Source: Incurvaria masculella
Lineage: Eukaryota > Arthropoda > Insecta > Lepidoptera > Incurvariidae
Reading direction: 5' to 3'
NCBI GenBank assembly: GCA_946894095.1
Contig: OX335652.1
Location: forward strand, 5,231,001-5,295,000
DNA: 64,000 nucleotides
The notes beneath the pieces were generated by a model. It had not been told where the DNA came from and did no database searches. It saw nothing but the letters and a program-made list of their open reading frames with translations. A program made the position numbers and the translations under genes. Shown one piece after another: positions 34,383-45,195 of this stretch. Position 1 is the first letter of the stretch; the number at the start of each line of letters is the position of its first letter.

Positions 34383-36540
34383 TAGTCGCTGGTGCCTTGT
34401 GTTCTCAAATTAGACAATACAAATAAAATTAGTGCTCCTTGATAAAGAGTATTACAATTTGAAGGAGGCTCTCTATGATAAAACCCTCTTTAGTGACTTA
34501 ATTTTCTAGGACAAGTACATAATTGTACAATTTATATTAATTATATTTTGACATTGACGCTACAATGGTAGTATTTTGTAAATATTATATTATATTGACT
34601 TGATACACTTTATCTGTATCAAAATTGACGAGGGCTCTTTACACCCGACATTGCTCTTAAGGTGACGAAGGCGTTTACACCCGACATAAATACTCAATAT
34701 GTATAATTATTAGGTTATTAAGTTAAGTAATTTATTTATTATTTAAGACTTTTCACATTGTGGGTTGTTGTTTCCTTGTAGTTTTTAGTTCTTTGCTTTA
34801 GACCGTTCTACCAATGTAAGTTTGGCAGTAGCATTTAGATAAGAAATCATAATTGTGTCATATCATTTATGTGGACGAAAAAAAAGAACAAAAAAAAACC
34901 ATAGTTTCTAGACCAGTGAAGTATTTTTCCGGGTTCTTCTTCACTGGTTGATCGAATCCGCGGATCAATCAAATTGTGACATGACTTAGTGTAGTTTGAC
35001 TACACGAAGTTGAATAAATAAATGAAATGAAATTATTCATACATTTTCATAATTATAAGTTTCAATACAGAATATTAGCGTCTGATATTTACCGTTATAA
35101 GTTATTTTAGCTAGACCATCAATGCATCTTTCAACTTTTTTAAATTACAAAATAAGTAATAGTTATTTTTAAAAATCATACAATATGGTTTTACTTACGC
35201 CCTTATGGAATTGAATGCAATTAGGGGTTATCACGACCTTAATTATCTGGAATTGGGTGGAGAACAAACTCTTGATTACCAAAAACATACGCATCCTATG
35301 CTGAGATCCAATCCGAATTTTAATTTAGTGAGTATTTCGCAAGCTATGAGCCTTTAACCCCACCGGTCAACCCTCTCGTAATTTAGAGTGATGTACTCCG
35401 CCAATTTCCATGCTACATGCGGGAACAGTTCACTTATTGTGTTGTACGCTCACGCCTCTGATAAGTTAGCCTGATGTTATATAGCCAAGTAATGCGCAGA
35501 TTTAGGCTAGACTTAGATACAAACCGCATCTAAATCGGGTAATCGGTTCTCAAGTTAAAAGCATTTCATACTACTGGTCACCTCTCTGTTAATTTAGCGT
35601 GATGCCAAGTAGCCCTAAAATTGCCGGAAAAAAACGAGCTATACGTAGGTACAATTATTCAGCATCAATATTGGATGAGCCATGTAAATTGTCATCCCCT
35701 GTATCACCCCCTTCATTTCATTATTTTTTTCGACAAGGGGATGAATCTTGGCCAGTGCACAAACGATCGCACGGCACCAAAACCATATCGGATTTATTTC
35801 TGCGCAGCCGCTGGCGCTTGGAGAGGGTAGGCCGAGATGCACACCGCCAATAATACGATACAATGAATAAGCAGCGCTGCTGATACCACGGAATATTGAG
35901 GAGGCTGGAATTGCCCTGTAGGCGGAGCGTTTGGTTGTAAAAGTATGCGAAAGGCATTAAAAGTACAACCCCAACGCATTACGTTAAGGCTTATATTCAT
36001 TAACCAAATATGGAGTAGTTGTAATTTATTGACTACGAAGGATTAGCCAATTGGCACTGCACACATTTGGGGAGCAAAAAGGTCTTATGTAAAACGGTAA
36101 CAACGGTCCTGGAACAAATTTACAAGCGTTTCACTTCCTGCCTCCTCAATATTCCGTGGCTGATACGAATGGTTATTAAATGATCTGATATAGATTCACT
36201 TTGGCCGTTGAACATCCACACAACTCGTAGACATCACGGCGGCCGTCGCTGTTATTGATTAATAATAATCATAACAAAATATCTACATTTAGATAAGTTC
36301 TGTCCTTGACACCGTTTACTCATATTTTTAACGATATAAATAAAACTAGTACATGCTATTGGCCATGGCATATATTCTAAATCTGATTAAATGAAGTCAG
36401 TGTTGATAAGTCGTTTGAGAATTAGCATAACCTCTATGAAACCAAGGTCACCGCTCAAACATAATTAGTATATCGTTATTCAAGTTATATTTACTAATAT
36501 CTTAAATGTACTTAGGACATATTTTTTCAAGCTAATCTTT
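34383..36540. other. Intergenic 3' of the EcKL array
   Basis: LINE-tail-like sequence to 35,035, a Helitron-body trace at 35,490-35,560, and an 18-bp inverted pair (ACGGAATATTGAGGAGGC near 35,888 and its complement near 36,147). No gene. Confidence 0.5.
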
Positions 36541-36548
36541 ATAAATTA

Positions 36549-39254
36549 CTAATACACATCTGAGGACCATAACTCGTGCAAATTATGCGTTTTGATGTCT
36601 TCCGCCATCTGGATGATTCTCCTGACATACACCTCCGAAGGTTCGGGGGATCCCAGGACGAAGTCTTCGTCTGCATCGAGAATTCTCTCAAAGCTCCGCT
36701 CTATGTCCTCCGGCTTGCCCGTGAAAATGGGCAGCATGTACATGGCGTACGTCATTCCTGCGAAGGAGAACTTCTTCAAATCCTCACAGAACACGGTCTC
36801 CGGGTACAATTCGATGGGCAGTTCGCCCAAGTTGATTATCTGGCGGCATAGTGCTTTGTAGTAGGTGGCCAGCAGCTCTTGGAACCTCTCCCGGCGGACT
36901 TGCTCGCAGACAGCGATAAAGAGGAAGAAGTAGAGGTCGCACACCGGCGATGCTAGCTTGCTGATCTGGTAGTCGAGAAGAACTACCGATTTCGGTCGGC
37001 CTTCCTGCAAAATAATTTGAAGGCAAATCGCGTAAATTTATTCTTAAATTTATTTTAATATAAAAAAATACACTGTCCTTTTAATATTTAGTTGCGACTT
37101 CGAGGAAATGATGGGAACATCTATTTGTTTTTTAAGTTTTGGAAAATGCATGAAAAAAATATTATGGCCCCCAGAATCAAATTCTGAAATTATTGCTATC
37201 GATCTTAGGTCACCTGTATCGATTTAATATAAGCGCGTTAAGTACCATAGTTCACATAAAATAGATTATTTTTATTAATTAAACATTTAAAAAATATATA
37301 TTGTTTCTTCATTTCGTTGCATAAGTATATAAAGCTTTATACAGTCAGGTCAGTACTTTGTATTAACACAGGTGCATTGTTTCATCATAAAAATAGATTT
37401 AACATGAATGCACATGTGAGACAAACATAAAAACCGGCCAAGTGCGAGTCGGACTCGCACACGAAGGGTTCCGTACCATCGTAGAAAAAAAACAAATAAT
37501 CACGTTTTTTGTATGGGAGCCCCCTTTAATTTTAATTATTTTTTAATCTTACCTAATGGTTGTTATAGCGGCAAAATAAATACACACTCTGTGAAAATTT
37601 CAGCTGTCTACCTGTTACGGTTACTGAGATACAGCCCTGTGACAGACGGACAGACGGACGGACGGACGGACGGACGGACGGACGGACGGACGGACGGACG
37701 GACGGACGGACGGACGGACGGACGGACGGACGGACGGACGGACAGCGGAGGCTTAGTAATAGGGTTCCGTTTTCACCCTTTGGGTACGGAACCCTAATAA
37801 AAGAAGCGAGACCAGACGGATTTTATATGCAGAAGAAATCAATACAAAAATCTACGTGTTTAAAAAAAATCATTAAAATTTCGATGAATTTTCCCCACTA
37901 AAAGACTTTAAGTTCTATCTATCGACTGATATGCTTAGAATGGAGATGCATCATAGAATCAAAAGTTAGTTTTTTGTACGTATGTACGGATAGTCTGATA
38001 TATTTTAGCACTAGTACCGATAAGCCAAAACGAAATAATGAAATGAATTACAAACCAATTTGACATAGCTTGATGTTTAAAACTTTATAAATGTACTAAC
38101 CATGTAATGTCTACTAACAACATATGGGTCATGACCCGAAATAAAAAGGATTATTATTATTATTATTAATGTAATTGATCCTTCTAACCTGCAAGGTGTG
38201 TGAAAGCGGTTTATTTGGAGACATGATTTAGTAAAAAAATCAGAGTAAGTAATGAGGTTTAGTTTATGTTTGAATATAGGTGGCCTAAAAAGTCCAAAAA
38301 GCACAAGTTGTCAAACCGGTATTGGTTTCAAAACAGTTATGAATACGGATATTTTTATTTTATAATAAACATGAAAATACATATTTTTGGATGTTCTGGG
38401 CTTTGAACCTTATGCTTTTTTGGACTTTATGAAGGCGACCCGCCTGAAAAACCAATGATACCTACCTTGTATTTGAAAAGAAAGTTGTTCGTCCAAAGAT
38501 CGCCGTGCGTGATCACTGCGGTGCTATAATAGTTATTTCCATTGTTTTGGAAACGAAATTTCTCATAGGGATGCAGTTTTAGGTAAACTGTCAGAAGATC
38601 TTGAAATTCATGCGATACCACATTATTCATAGCATATTTTACTGCTCCGTTGAATATTACCTCCTGAGTCGATCGGAATATTTTGGTTTCTGGAATCCAT
38701 TTTGTGATTTTTCTAAACATTTTGGGATACCGGTGTTTGTAGACCATCGAAAGTGCGTGGAAGCGGGCGATCTCTTCAAGTACGAGTAGGGTGTGTTCAT
38801 AATCCAAAGTGATTCCATTTATTCTGGATTTTTCGTAGTTCTTATCATTAAAATCTTCCATTACAATTATCTCTTTTAACCTCTGGTCAGTTAAAGCGTA
38901 ACATTTGGGTCTTTTAAACTTATTCTCGGTTGTTAAATTCATTTGTACCTTTTCTAACTCCGGAAACACTATCACGTACATGTAGGCCTCTATGGCGAAG
39001 AAGTATTCTAAGCATACTGACTCTCTCTTCCCTTCATCCGGAGCTACAAGCTTTGCAATTAAATTCAATGAAGATTTATTACCATCCTTGGTGCCTTCAA
39101 TGGTAAGCCTGCGAATTTCTCCCAAGAACCCAGATCCCTTCTCAGCACCCTTTCTAGAGATCACTGCATAGTTTTTAAATCCCAATTTTTCCACAACGCC
39201 TTGGATAATATAATCGAAGTGTTTGTTTGGAAACCCATAATAATTTGAAGCCAT
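36549..39254 (-). CDS. Ecdysteroid kinase-like (EcKL/CHK-like) gene A, two exons
   Basis: Exon 1 is 39,254-38,466 (ATG, 263 codons). Exon 2 is 37,004-36,549 (151 codons plus stop). Together they give about 414 residues, normal for the family. The donor is AAG|GTAGG and the acceptor TTTTGCAG|GAAG, phase 0. Exon 1 ends with the Brenner-type loop HGDLWTNN (H250, D252, N257), and exon 2 supplies the metal-binding LLDYQ (D274). Upstream is the family signature LKEIIVMEDF. EcKL proteins are cytosolic kinases with an aminoglycoside-phosphotransferase-like fold. Characterised members phosphorylate ecdysteroids at C-22, and others are proposed detoxification kinases. The substrate here cannot be read from sequence. 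The gene is the most 3' of three tandem copies. Its 1,461-bp intron contains a full ACGG-type repeat and a TE 3' tail. I see no disabling change, no clear TATA box and no AATAAA near the stop. Confidence 0.9.
37430..37797 (+). repeat. Full-length ACGG-type repeat with long microsatellite, in intron of EcKL gene A
   Basis: The 5' head carries the palindrome GTGCGAGTCGGACTCGCAC. The body is as in the other copies. An uninterrupted GACG array of about 22 units fills 37,653-37,743. The 3' hairpin GGGTTCCGT...TACGGAACCCTAA closes the element. Confidence 0.85.
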
Positions 39255-41612
39255 CGTATCGTATTCACTTCACCGTACCTTAAATGCAACTGATCCCAAG
39301 TCGACCGAATGGCATATGTTGTATCGTCTTTTAACAACGAAAAGGGTAGACCGGGAAAAATGTAGCTGCCGAAAATTATAATGTGACATTATTATGCAAA
39401 ATCTCCATATAAAAGTGGACAAAACAGAAAGCGCTTTACATTTTTTACATAGGATTTATTAATTTATTGCAACGAAAGTATTGCAACGAAAGTATAAAAA
39501 GGAACAAGTGAATTATATTAAAAGGAAAAATATATAGATTTTCATTCTGTCAAAATTATGATTAAAAAATTTACTGGATAGCAATATTTATTACGCTTTA
39601 GTTTAGTTTTTTTTTTCCTTTTTTGCGCTTTTAAAACTTATTGATACAAATGTTTTATACATCAGTTGCGTCACAATATTATTTTAATTTTACTTGAATA
39701 AATGCTTGTTTAAATAAAATATAATAATTTAATTTTGAACTTATTAGTTTGATCTAATTCTATATTTTTTTCTTATTTTCCTTGGTAAACTCTTTCATTA
39801 CCAATATCATATCCGCCATCTTGAAGCGTGCGTCATATTGAATTTTATGCGGCGTGACATAACCTAACCTAACCTAACCTAACCTAACCTAATCATGCGT
39901 TGTCATACAAACTAAACGAGTATGCTAAATTTAAGCTCAATCCCTTTATAATCACTGGTTCAGTTGCAAGATTTGACCAATGCATACTAACACGGCAATT
40001 GATATAAAAGCTTGTAAACAAGGTTTCAGAAAGGTTTTTAAAATTTCAGTAAAAATTTAATTACATAAATGTTTATTAAAACAACATTTCTACATACTAG
40101 TCCGCATTTTAGTTTAACATTACAATAGTTAATTTAATCAAATGAAATATAAGATTTTTAGGCCGCATCCTCTTGATGGTATACACATAAAAACAGAATG
40201 ATTCCAGAAATCTTTAAATCGCTCTCTATATCAACTCTCTTCTGAAATCAAATATCTCTAGTGCAAAATGTATGTATGATAATGATTACTCTTGGTTAGA
40301 ATACTGAAACATCAATATAAATGAAAAACACCCGAGAAAGATCGGCGCTTCAGAAATCACTTATTAAAATGTATTCAAAAAAATTGCGTAGATGAGAAAT
40401 AGGACCATTTTCCAATTTCATAATCTGGTTGCCTGGCATAATTCTGAAGTGGGATAACTGCATGCACGATGCTTTAACCACCTATGCTTCCTAAATAATT
40501 ACATCACGCATCAATTTAGATCCATCTAATTCAGCCCACAGTACCTCATCTGTCCACTAGATAGCGCTAATTGTGCTTATTAATTGTACGCAAAAAAATC
40601 TCGGTGAAAATGAGGCCAGCTGCATATATTTGTAATCAAATATCTGTCCCATTTACCCTACTCTACCCAACTCACGTTAAGAACCTTGTCATTAGTGAGT
40701 TTAGCTCATGCGTAGCAATTATTATTTATTTCAATAGCCGAAACAGATAAAATATTCATGGCCATCATTGGTTATGTATTTTTCTCTTACAAGAATCATT
40801 ATAGGCCACGGTTATGTTCGACCTTTAAAAAACAAACATTTCAATCGAGAAATCGTGATTAAGGTTAAGTTATGTAGTGGCAAGTACGTCGCTGCGCAGC
40901 AAGGACACACAATTTTAATTAATTTCATTAAGAGAGCCGTCAAATTTTACGGCAAGGTTGGACTCGAATCAGCATACAATTACTCGCCCGATTCCACTAA
41001 AATAAATGTTAACCATATTATCAGCTGAATATTTATTTACTTATATAAATATTAATACTCCCTCGAGAGAGCGCCTTCTTTTAAAAAAAACCTAGTTCTC
41101 CGCGGTGCGCATATGCGTCGACATGTTTATTATGTTATGGGATAGGTAGAAGGAATATAAAGTACTCAATATTAGAAGAAAAAATCCTTATAACTCAAAT
41201 CAAAATTCGATTCGAAAACTATTTAATTTTACTGCCCCCTCAACGGGCTTATATAATTTCTTACAAAATTTATAATCGTAAAAAAGTCAATACAATTCAT
41301 CCGTACCATAGGTATGCCATCTAGCGCGCTTAATTTGAAACCTTACTGTCTTCAATTAAAACATTTACCAACCCAACTTAAACGTACATGCTATATGCAA
41401 TTTATGTTTGCAGACGTATTGGAGGGTTTGTGTGGGTGAAAACTAACTTGACGAATGCATTTTTAGAGCTCATTCGCGCACGGTAGCGATGTTTCTACTA
41501 TGTGGCAAATGACGCGCCGCTGGATTCCCATACAAATATATGGTCACTTTAATCATACGGCGGAGACGCGATATCAAGCGATTCAAGGAGAAGCCTTCAT
41601 TTCTCTTCAGTT
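39255..41612. other. Spacer between EcKL genes A and B
   Basis: AT-rich. It contains the (CCTAA)6 tract. No promoter motif for gene A is obvious, and no other gene is supported. Confidence 0.5.
39861..39892 (+). repeat. Interstitial (CCTAA)n telomere-type tract
   Basis: Six perfect AACCT units, equal to the insect telomeric repeat TTAGG on the other strand. A scrambled CCTAA-rich stretch also lies at 2,690-2,745. Confidence 0.75.
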
Positions 41613-41817
41613 ATCCATACTAATATTATAAATGCGAAAGTAACTCTGGATCTTGATGAATTTCGTCACAGAGATAATCTTGACTAATCTCTGGGCGGGA
41701 TAGAGATAAACATAGGCTATCTTTTGTGGTGAAAATTAAACTCGAAATGGGTGAACAAGGGGATACACATCATTCCAAAACGACATCGACCCGAGCGGAG
41801 CCGGGTACCTCAGCTAG
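41613..41817 (+). mobile_element. Short Helitron at the 3' side of EcKL gene B
   Basis: Begins TCCATACTAATATTATAAAT and ends in hairpin CCCGAGCGGAGCCGGGTACC plus CTAG at 41,814-41,817, total 205 bp. The A and T flanks fit Helitron insertion. Its CTAG end is 36 bp from the gene B stop. Confidence 0.75.
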
Positions 41818-41853
41818 TATATTATATGTCAGATTGTCAACATGGGCTCAAAA

Positions 41854-43733
41854 TCACCATAACTCGTCGAGTGCATGTGTCGTTATATCTTCTGCCATTT
41901 GTTCTATTCTGCTTACGTATACAGGAGAGGGCACCGCGCCTCCTAGCACAAAATTTTCGCCAGCTTTCGCTACTTCGTTCATTTTTTCCTCAACTTCATC
42001 AGGGTTGGAAGTAAAAATGGGCAGCATGAATAAAGCAAAAGCCATTCCAGCGTATGAGTAAGTTTTCAGATCGTCTCGAAAGTTGTCTTCCGGGTACAAA
42101 TCGGCCACGTTTTCTCCAAAGTCTTGCATATAGTCGCTTATTTCTTTGTAGTATAGGTTCACGAGATCTTGAAACTTCTTCTTTCGAATCTTCTCGTCCA
42201 CAGCAATGAATAGTACAAAAAAAAGGTCTATTACAGGTGAAGCATATCTGCAGCATTGCCAGTCTATTAACATGATGTCTTCGGGTTTGGATTCCTGTAA
42301 ACGGAATAAATATGTTATATATTCAGATCAAGTTCAGTTTGAGGTTCAACATCGCCATTCATATTAAAGTTTTGTATACATTGAAAATCAGATGTTGAAT
42401 AATTAAAAAAAAAGCATGGACAGTAATCTATAACAGAAAGTGAATTTTGTCTAATGTGACCTAATGAATTTCAGTCTGAGGCGGTTGTACACATTATTTT
42501 CAAATATTTAAAAAACATACATGTCGAGTAAAAATCTAACTCTGTTCTTCTATTTGCAATGGTTGGCCTAAGTTTAGTCTCATCTACAGATATATGTTTT
42601 GTTAAAAGTAGTTGGATACCAAACAATCCTAGCATCTTGTTCATTTATTTTAATGTTCATAATTAAAATTACTTGGAATTCATCATTCCAATAGATCATT
42701 CTAAAGAGAGATTGAAAACATAAAAGTATACGCAATTCTTGCATTATATATGAAAAAAATTGCATAGATAATGACACATCAATCACCTGGAAGGGGGTAG
42801 AACCCCTAAATTTTGGGTGGGCTCCGCAGATTTTAATTTCTACCTCCAAGATAAAGTTATAAGCAAAGTTTGATGTACCCATTTTGCCGCCAAATTGTCA
42901 TTTTGTAGCTTTTGCTCGTACTTATATGTATAGTTTGAGAATGCATGATTATACCTTACCTTATATTTGAAGAGGCAATTATTTGCCCACAAGTCTCCAT
43001 GTAGTATAACAGCGTTTTTGCAATTTTTACCATCTATCTGAAGCGTGAACTTATTCCATGAATTAAACTTTTTAAAGTGTTCAATTACTGTCTTGAACGT
43101 AAAAGAGTGGATATTGTCGGTTGAATATTTGATTCCACCATCAAAAATTAATTTAAAATTGTCGTTTGAAAACACCGGAAGCCCCTTAATAAGTTTTTCG
43201 AAATCATATGCTTGCTTATGTTTGTAAACCATACACAATGCATGGAATCTAGCTGCTTCCACAATTAAAATAACACTGTGTTCATAATCTAACGTTATTC
43301 CAATTCTTGACATTTCGTATCCTTGCTGACTGAGGTCTTCCATGAGAATAATTTCTTTTAATTTTTCATTGCTTACTGAATAACACTTTGGTATTTTGAA
43401 TTTCCGCGTTACGCCCCCATCATGTTGCAGTTGGTAAATTTTCGGGAAAACTTCCTTGTACATTTCGGTTTCAACTGAACAAAAGAATTCCAGTGGTGCA
43501 TTCTTTCTTTTTAATTCATTGCTCGTTAAAAACTTTGCTACGAGGTGTAACTTGCAATCCTGATCTCCTTGCTTGCCTTCGACTGTGAGTTTGCGAATTT
43601 CTCCCAGAAATCCGGCACCCTTTATATCGGCTTCATTGAACCTTACTTGAATGTTCGTGAAACCTAATTTTGCCGCTGCCCTTTCGGCCACATTACTCAA
43701 ATATTGAGTAAAAGAATTATCCTGTTTAGCCAT
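41854..43733 (-). CDS. Ecdysteroid kinase-like (EcKL/CHK-like) gene B, two exons
   Basis: Exon 1 is 43,733-42,960 (258 codons from ATG). Exon 2 is 42,294-41,854 (146 codons plus TGA), giving about 404 residues. The donor AAG|GTAAGG and acceptor TTTACAG|GAATCC are in phase 0, at the same protein position as in gene A. Conserved features are GAGFLGEIRKLTVEG near residue 40, KLKEIILMEDL, HGDLWANN (H245, D247, N252) at the end of exon 1 and MLIDWQ (D269) in exon 2. Both catalytic elements are therefore intact. Family knowledge: EcKLs phosphorylate ecdysteroids or other hydroxylated small molecules in the cytosol. The particular substrate is unknown. A TATAAAA lies about 45 bp upstream of the ATG, implying a very short 5' UTR. 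A 205-bp Helitron ends 36 bp past the stop codon, so the 3' UTR probably runs into TE sequence. Confidence 0.91.
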
Positions 43734-43777
43734 ACTGCCGGAGTAGTATCAAATGGAAGTTTAAGAACGAGCAGTCG

Positions 43778-43784
43778 TTTTATA
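43778..43784 (-). promoter_or_regulatory. TATA box of EcKL gene B
   Basis: TATAAAA on the minus strand, about 45 bp before the ATG at 43,733. This places the expected start site only 15-20 nt upstream of the coding region. Confidence 0.55.
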
Positions 43785-44446
43785 ACCGCAAAATCATATA
43801 CTTTCTTACATTTGTAAACAGTGGTATCCTAATCAGTGTTAGCATAGAATGAACATTTCTGTGAGAATATGTACATACATTGCGCAATTTATTGTTTGCA
43901 GCGTATGTTATCAGTCATTTGAAATGGTGCACATGAAACTCTTATCACTCAGCAACCTGAGCTCTAAACGCACGGCAGGTACCTAAATGTACTCATAGAT
44001 ATATTAAGAAGAGATACACTTAAAATATCTGTGCGTGGACTACTGTTAGAAGATTTTATGTTATGTTAAAATTCTATCTATCTCATTTCAATCCACGTAA
44101 TATTACATTACATCGAAAATAATGCATTTAAGTTTTTACTGCCTTTTGATATCCAAACCAAATCCGCAGAAATTTTACATGAATTACGATTAGCACATAT
44201 ATTTATTTATTCTTTATTTATTTATTAAGGCGAGCTGACATTGAATTTACGTAACAATAGAAAAATAAAATAAATGAAAATAACACCAATTACAAGCTCA
44301 CACAGCTGGAAAAAACATAAAATAAATACGTGAGATTACAGTGGCACGATCAAACATGAACGACAAAAAATATACATTAATTATCTCACACAGCTGGAAG
44401 AAACAAAATGTATTATATTTCAAAAACTTTTACTAATGTGTGCTTT

Positions 44447-44738
44447 TTAGGGTTCCTTACCCAAAGGGTGAAAACGGAACCCTATTACTAAGCCTCCGCT
44501 GTCCGTCCGTCCGTCCGTCCGTCCGTGTGTCACAGGGCTGTATCTCATGAACCGTAATAGGTGTGTAAGAGTGTGTATTTACTTTGCCGCAAGAACAACA
44601 AATTGGTAAAGTAAAAAAATAATCAAAAAATTAGGGGGGTCCCATACAAAAAACGTGATTTTTATTGTGTTAAATCTTGTACGATATTACGGAACCCTTC
44701 GTGTGCGAGTCTGAGTCGCACTTAGCCGGTTTTTTTAT
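44447..44738 (-). repeat. Full-length ACGG-type repeat
   Basis: Minus orientation, from TTAGGGTTCC...GGTGAAAACGGAACCC to CACTTAGCCGGTTTTTTT, with four to five CCGT units. Confidence 0.8.
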
Positions 44739-44840
44739 TAAGTTTAGGTGTTCTGTTTTTTTTTTGTGGTATTTTTATATTGTGTGACGCAGTTATTATT
44801 CTTTAGCATGTGTTGCAAACTTCTAGAAATTCGTTTGGAA

Positions 44841-45119
44841 TTAAAACGACAGTTTATTAAAAAAAAAAACAGAATACAATTCATTTATATAAATTAAAAT
44901 GCCTTTCACATATAATTCCACCAAACTGCGTATATGGTTTTTTATTTGTTCTTGTTCTATCTTTGTGATTTGACATTCCTCGGAAATTAGAAGTATAATG
45001 CCAATTAAGTTGGTAGGTGTTGAATTGACGATGTTGATCATGTGAAATGAAAGGGTGTGATATCTGTTATACACGACGTATGTTTCATTTGTCGGTACTG
45101 TACAATACCGAAAAATCAT
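44841..45119 (-). CDS. Small ORF of unknown origin downstream of EcKL gene C
   Basis: 92 codons from ATG, beginning 77 bp past the gene C stop. The middle (PTNLIGIILLISEECQI) and the following amphipathic stretch look protein-like. The end runs into poly-Phe from a T-tract. It resembles no EcKL segment. It may be a relic exon or chance. Confidence 0.25.
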   Translation of the reverse strand: MIFRYCTVPTNETYVVYNRYHTLSFHMINIVNSTPTNLIGIILLISEECQITKIEQEQIKNHIRSLVELYVKGILIYINELYSVFFFNKLSF

Positions 45120-45195
45120 AGAAATAGAAGCTTTTAAAATATATTTGTCCCAAAAATAAGTCTCACATTAGATTATAATCCAATACGTACTTAAT

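Noticed and set aside
35599..35957. Several overlapping 68-84-codon frames on both strands
   Set aside because: They are mutually exclusive, have no motif and lie among repeat traces.
37513..37797. 94-codon frame with Thr-Asp-Gly-Arg repeats
   Set aside because: It is the translation of the GACG microsatellite inside an intron, not a gene.
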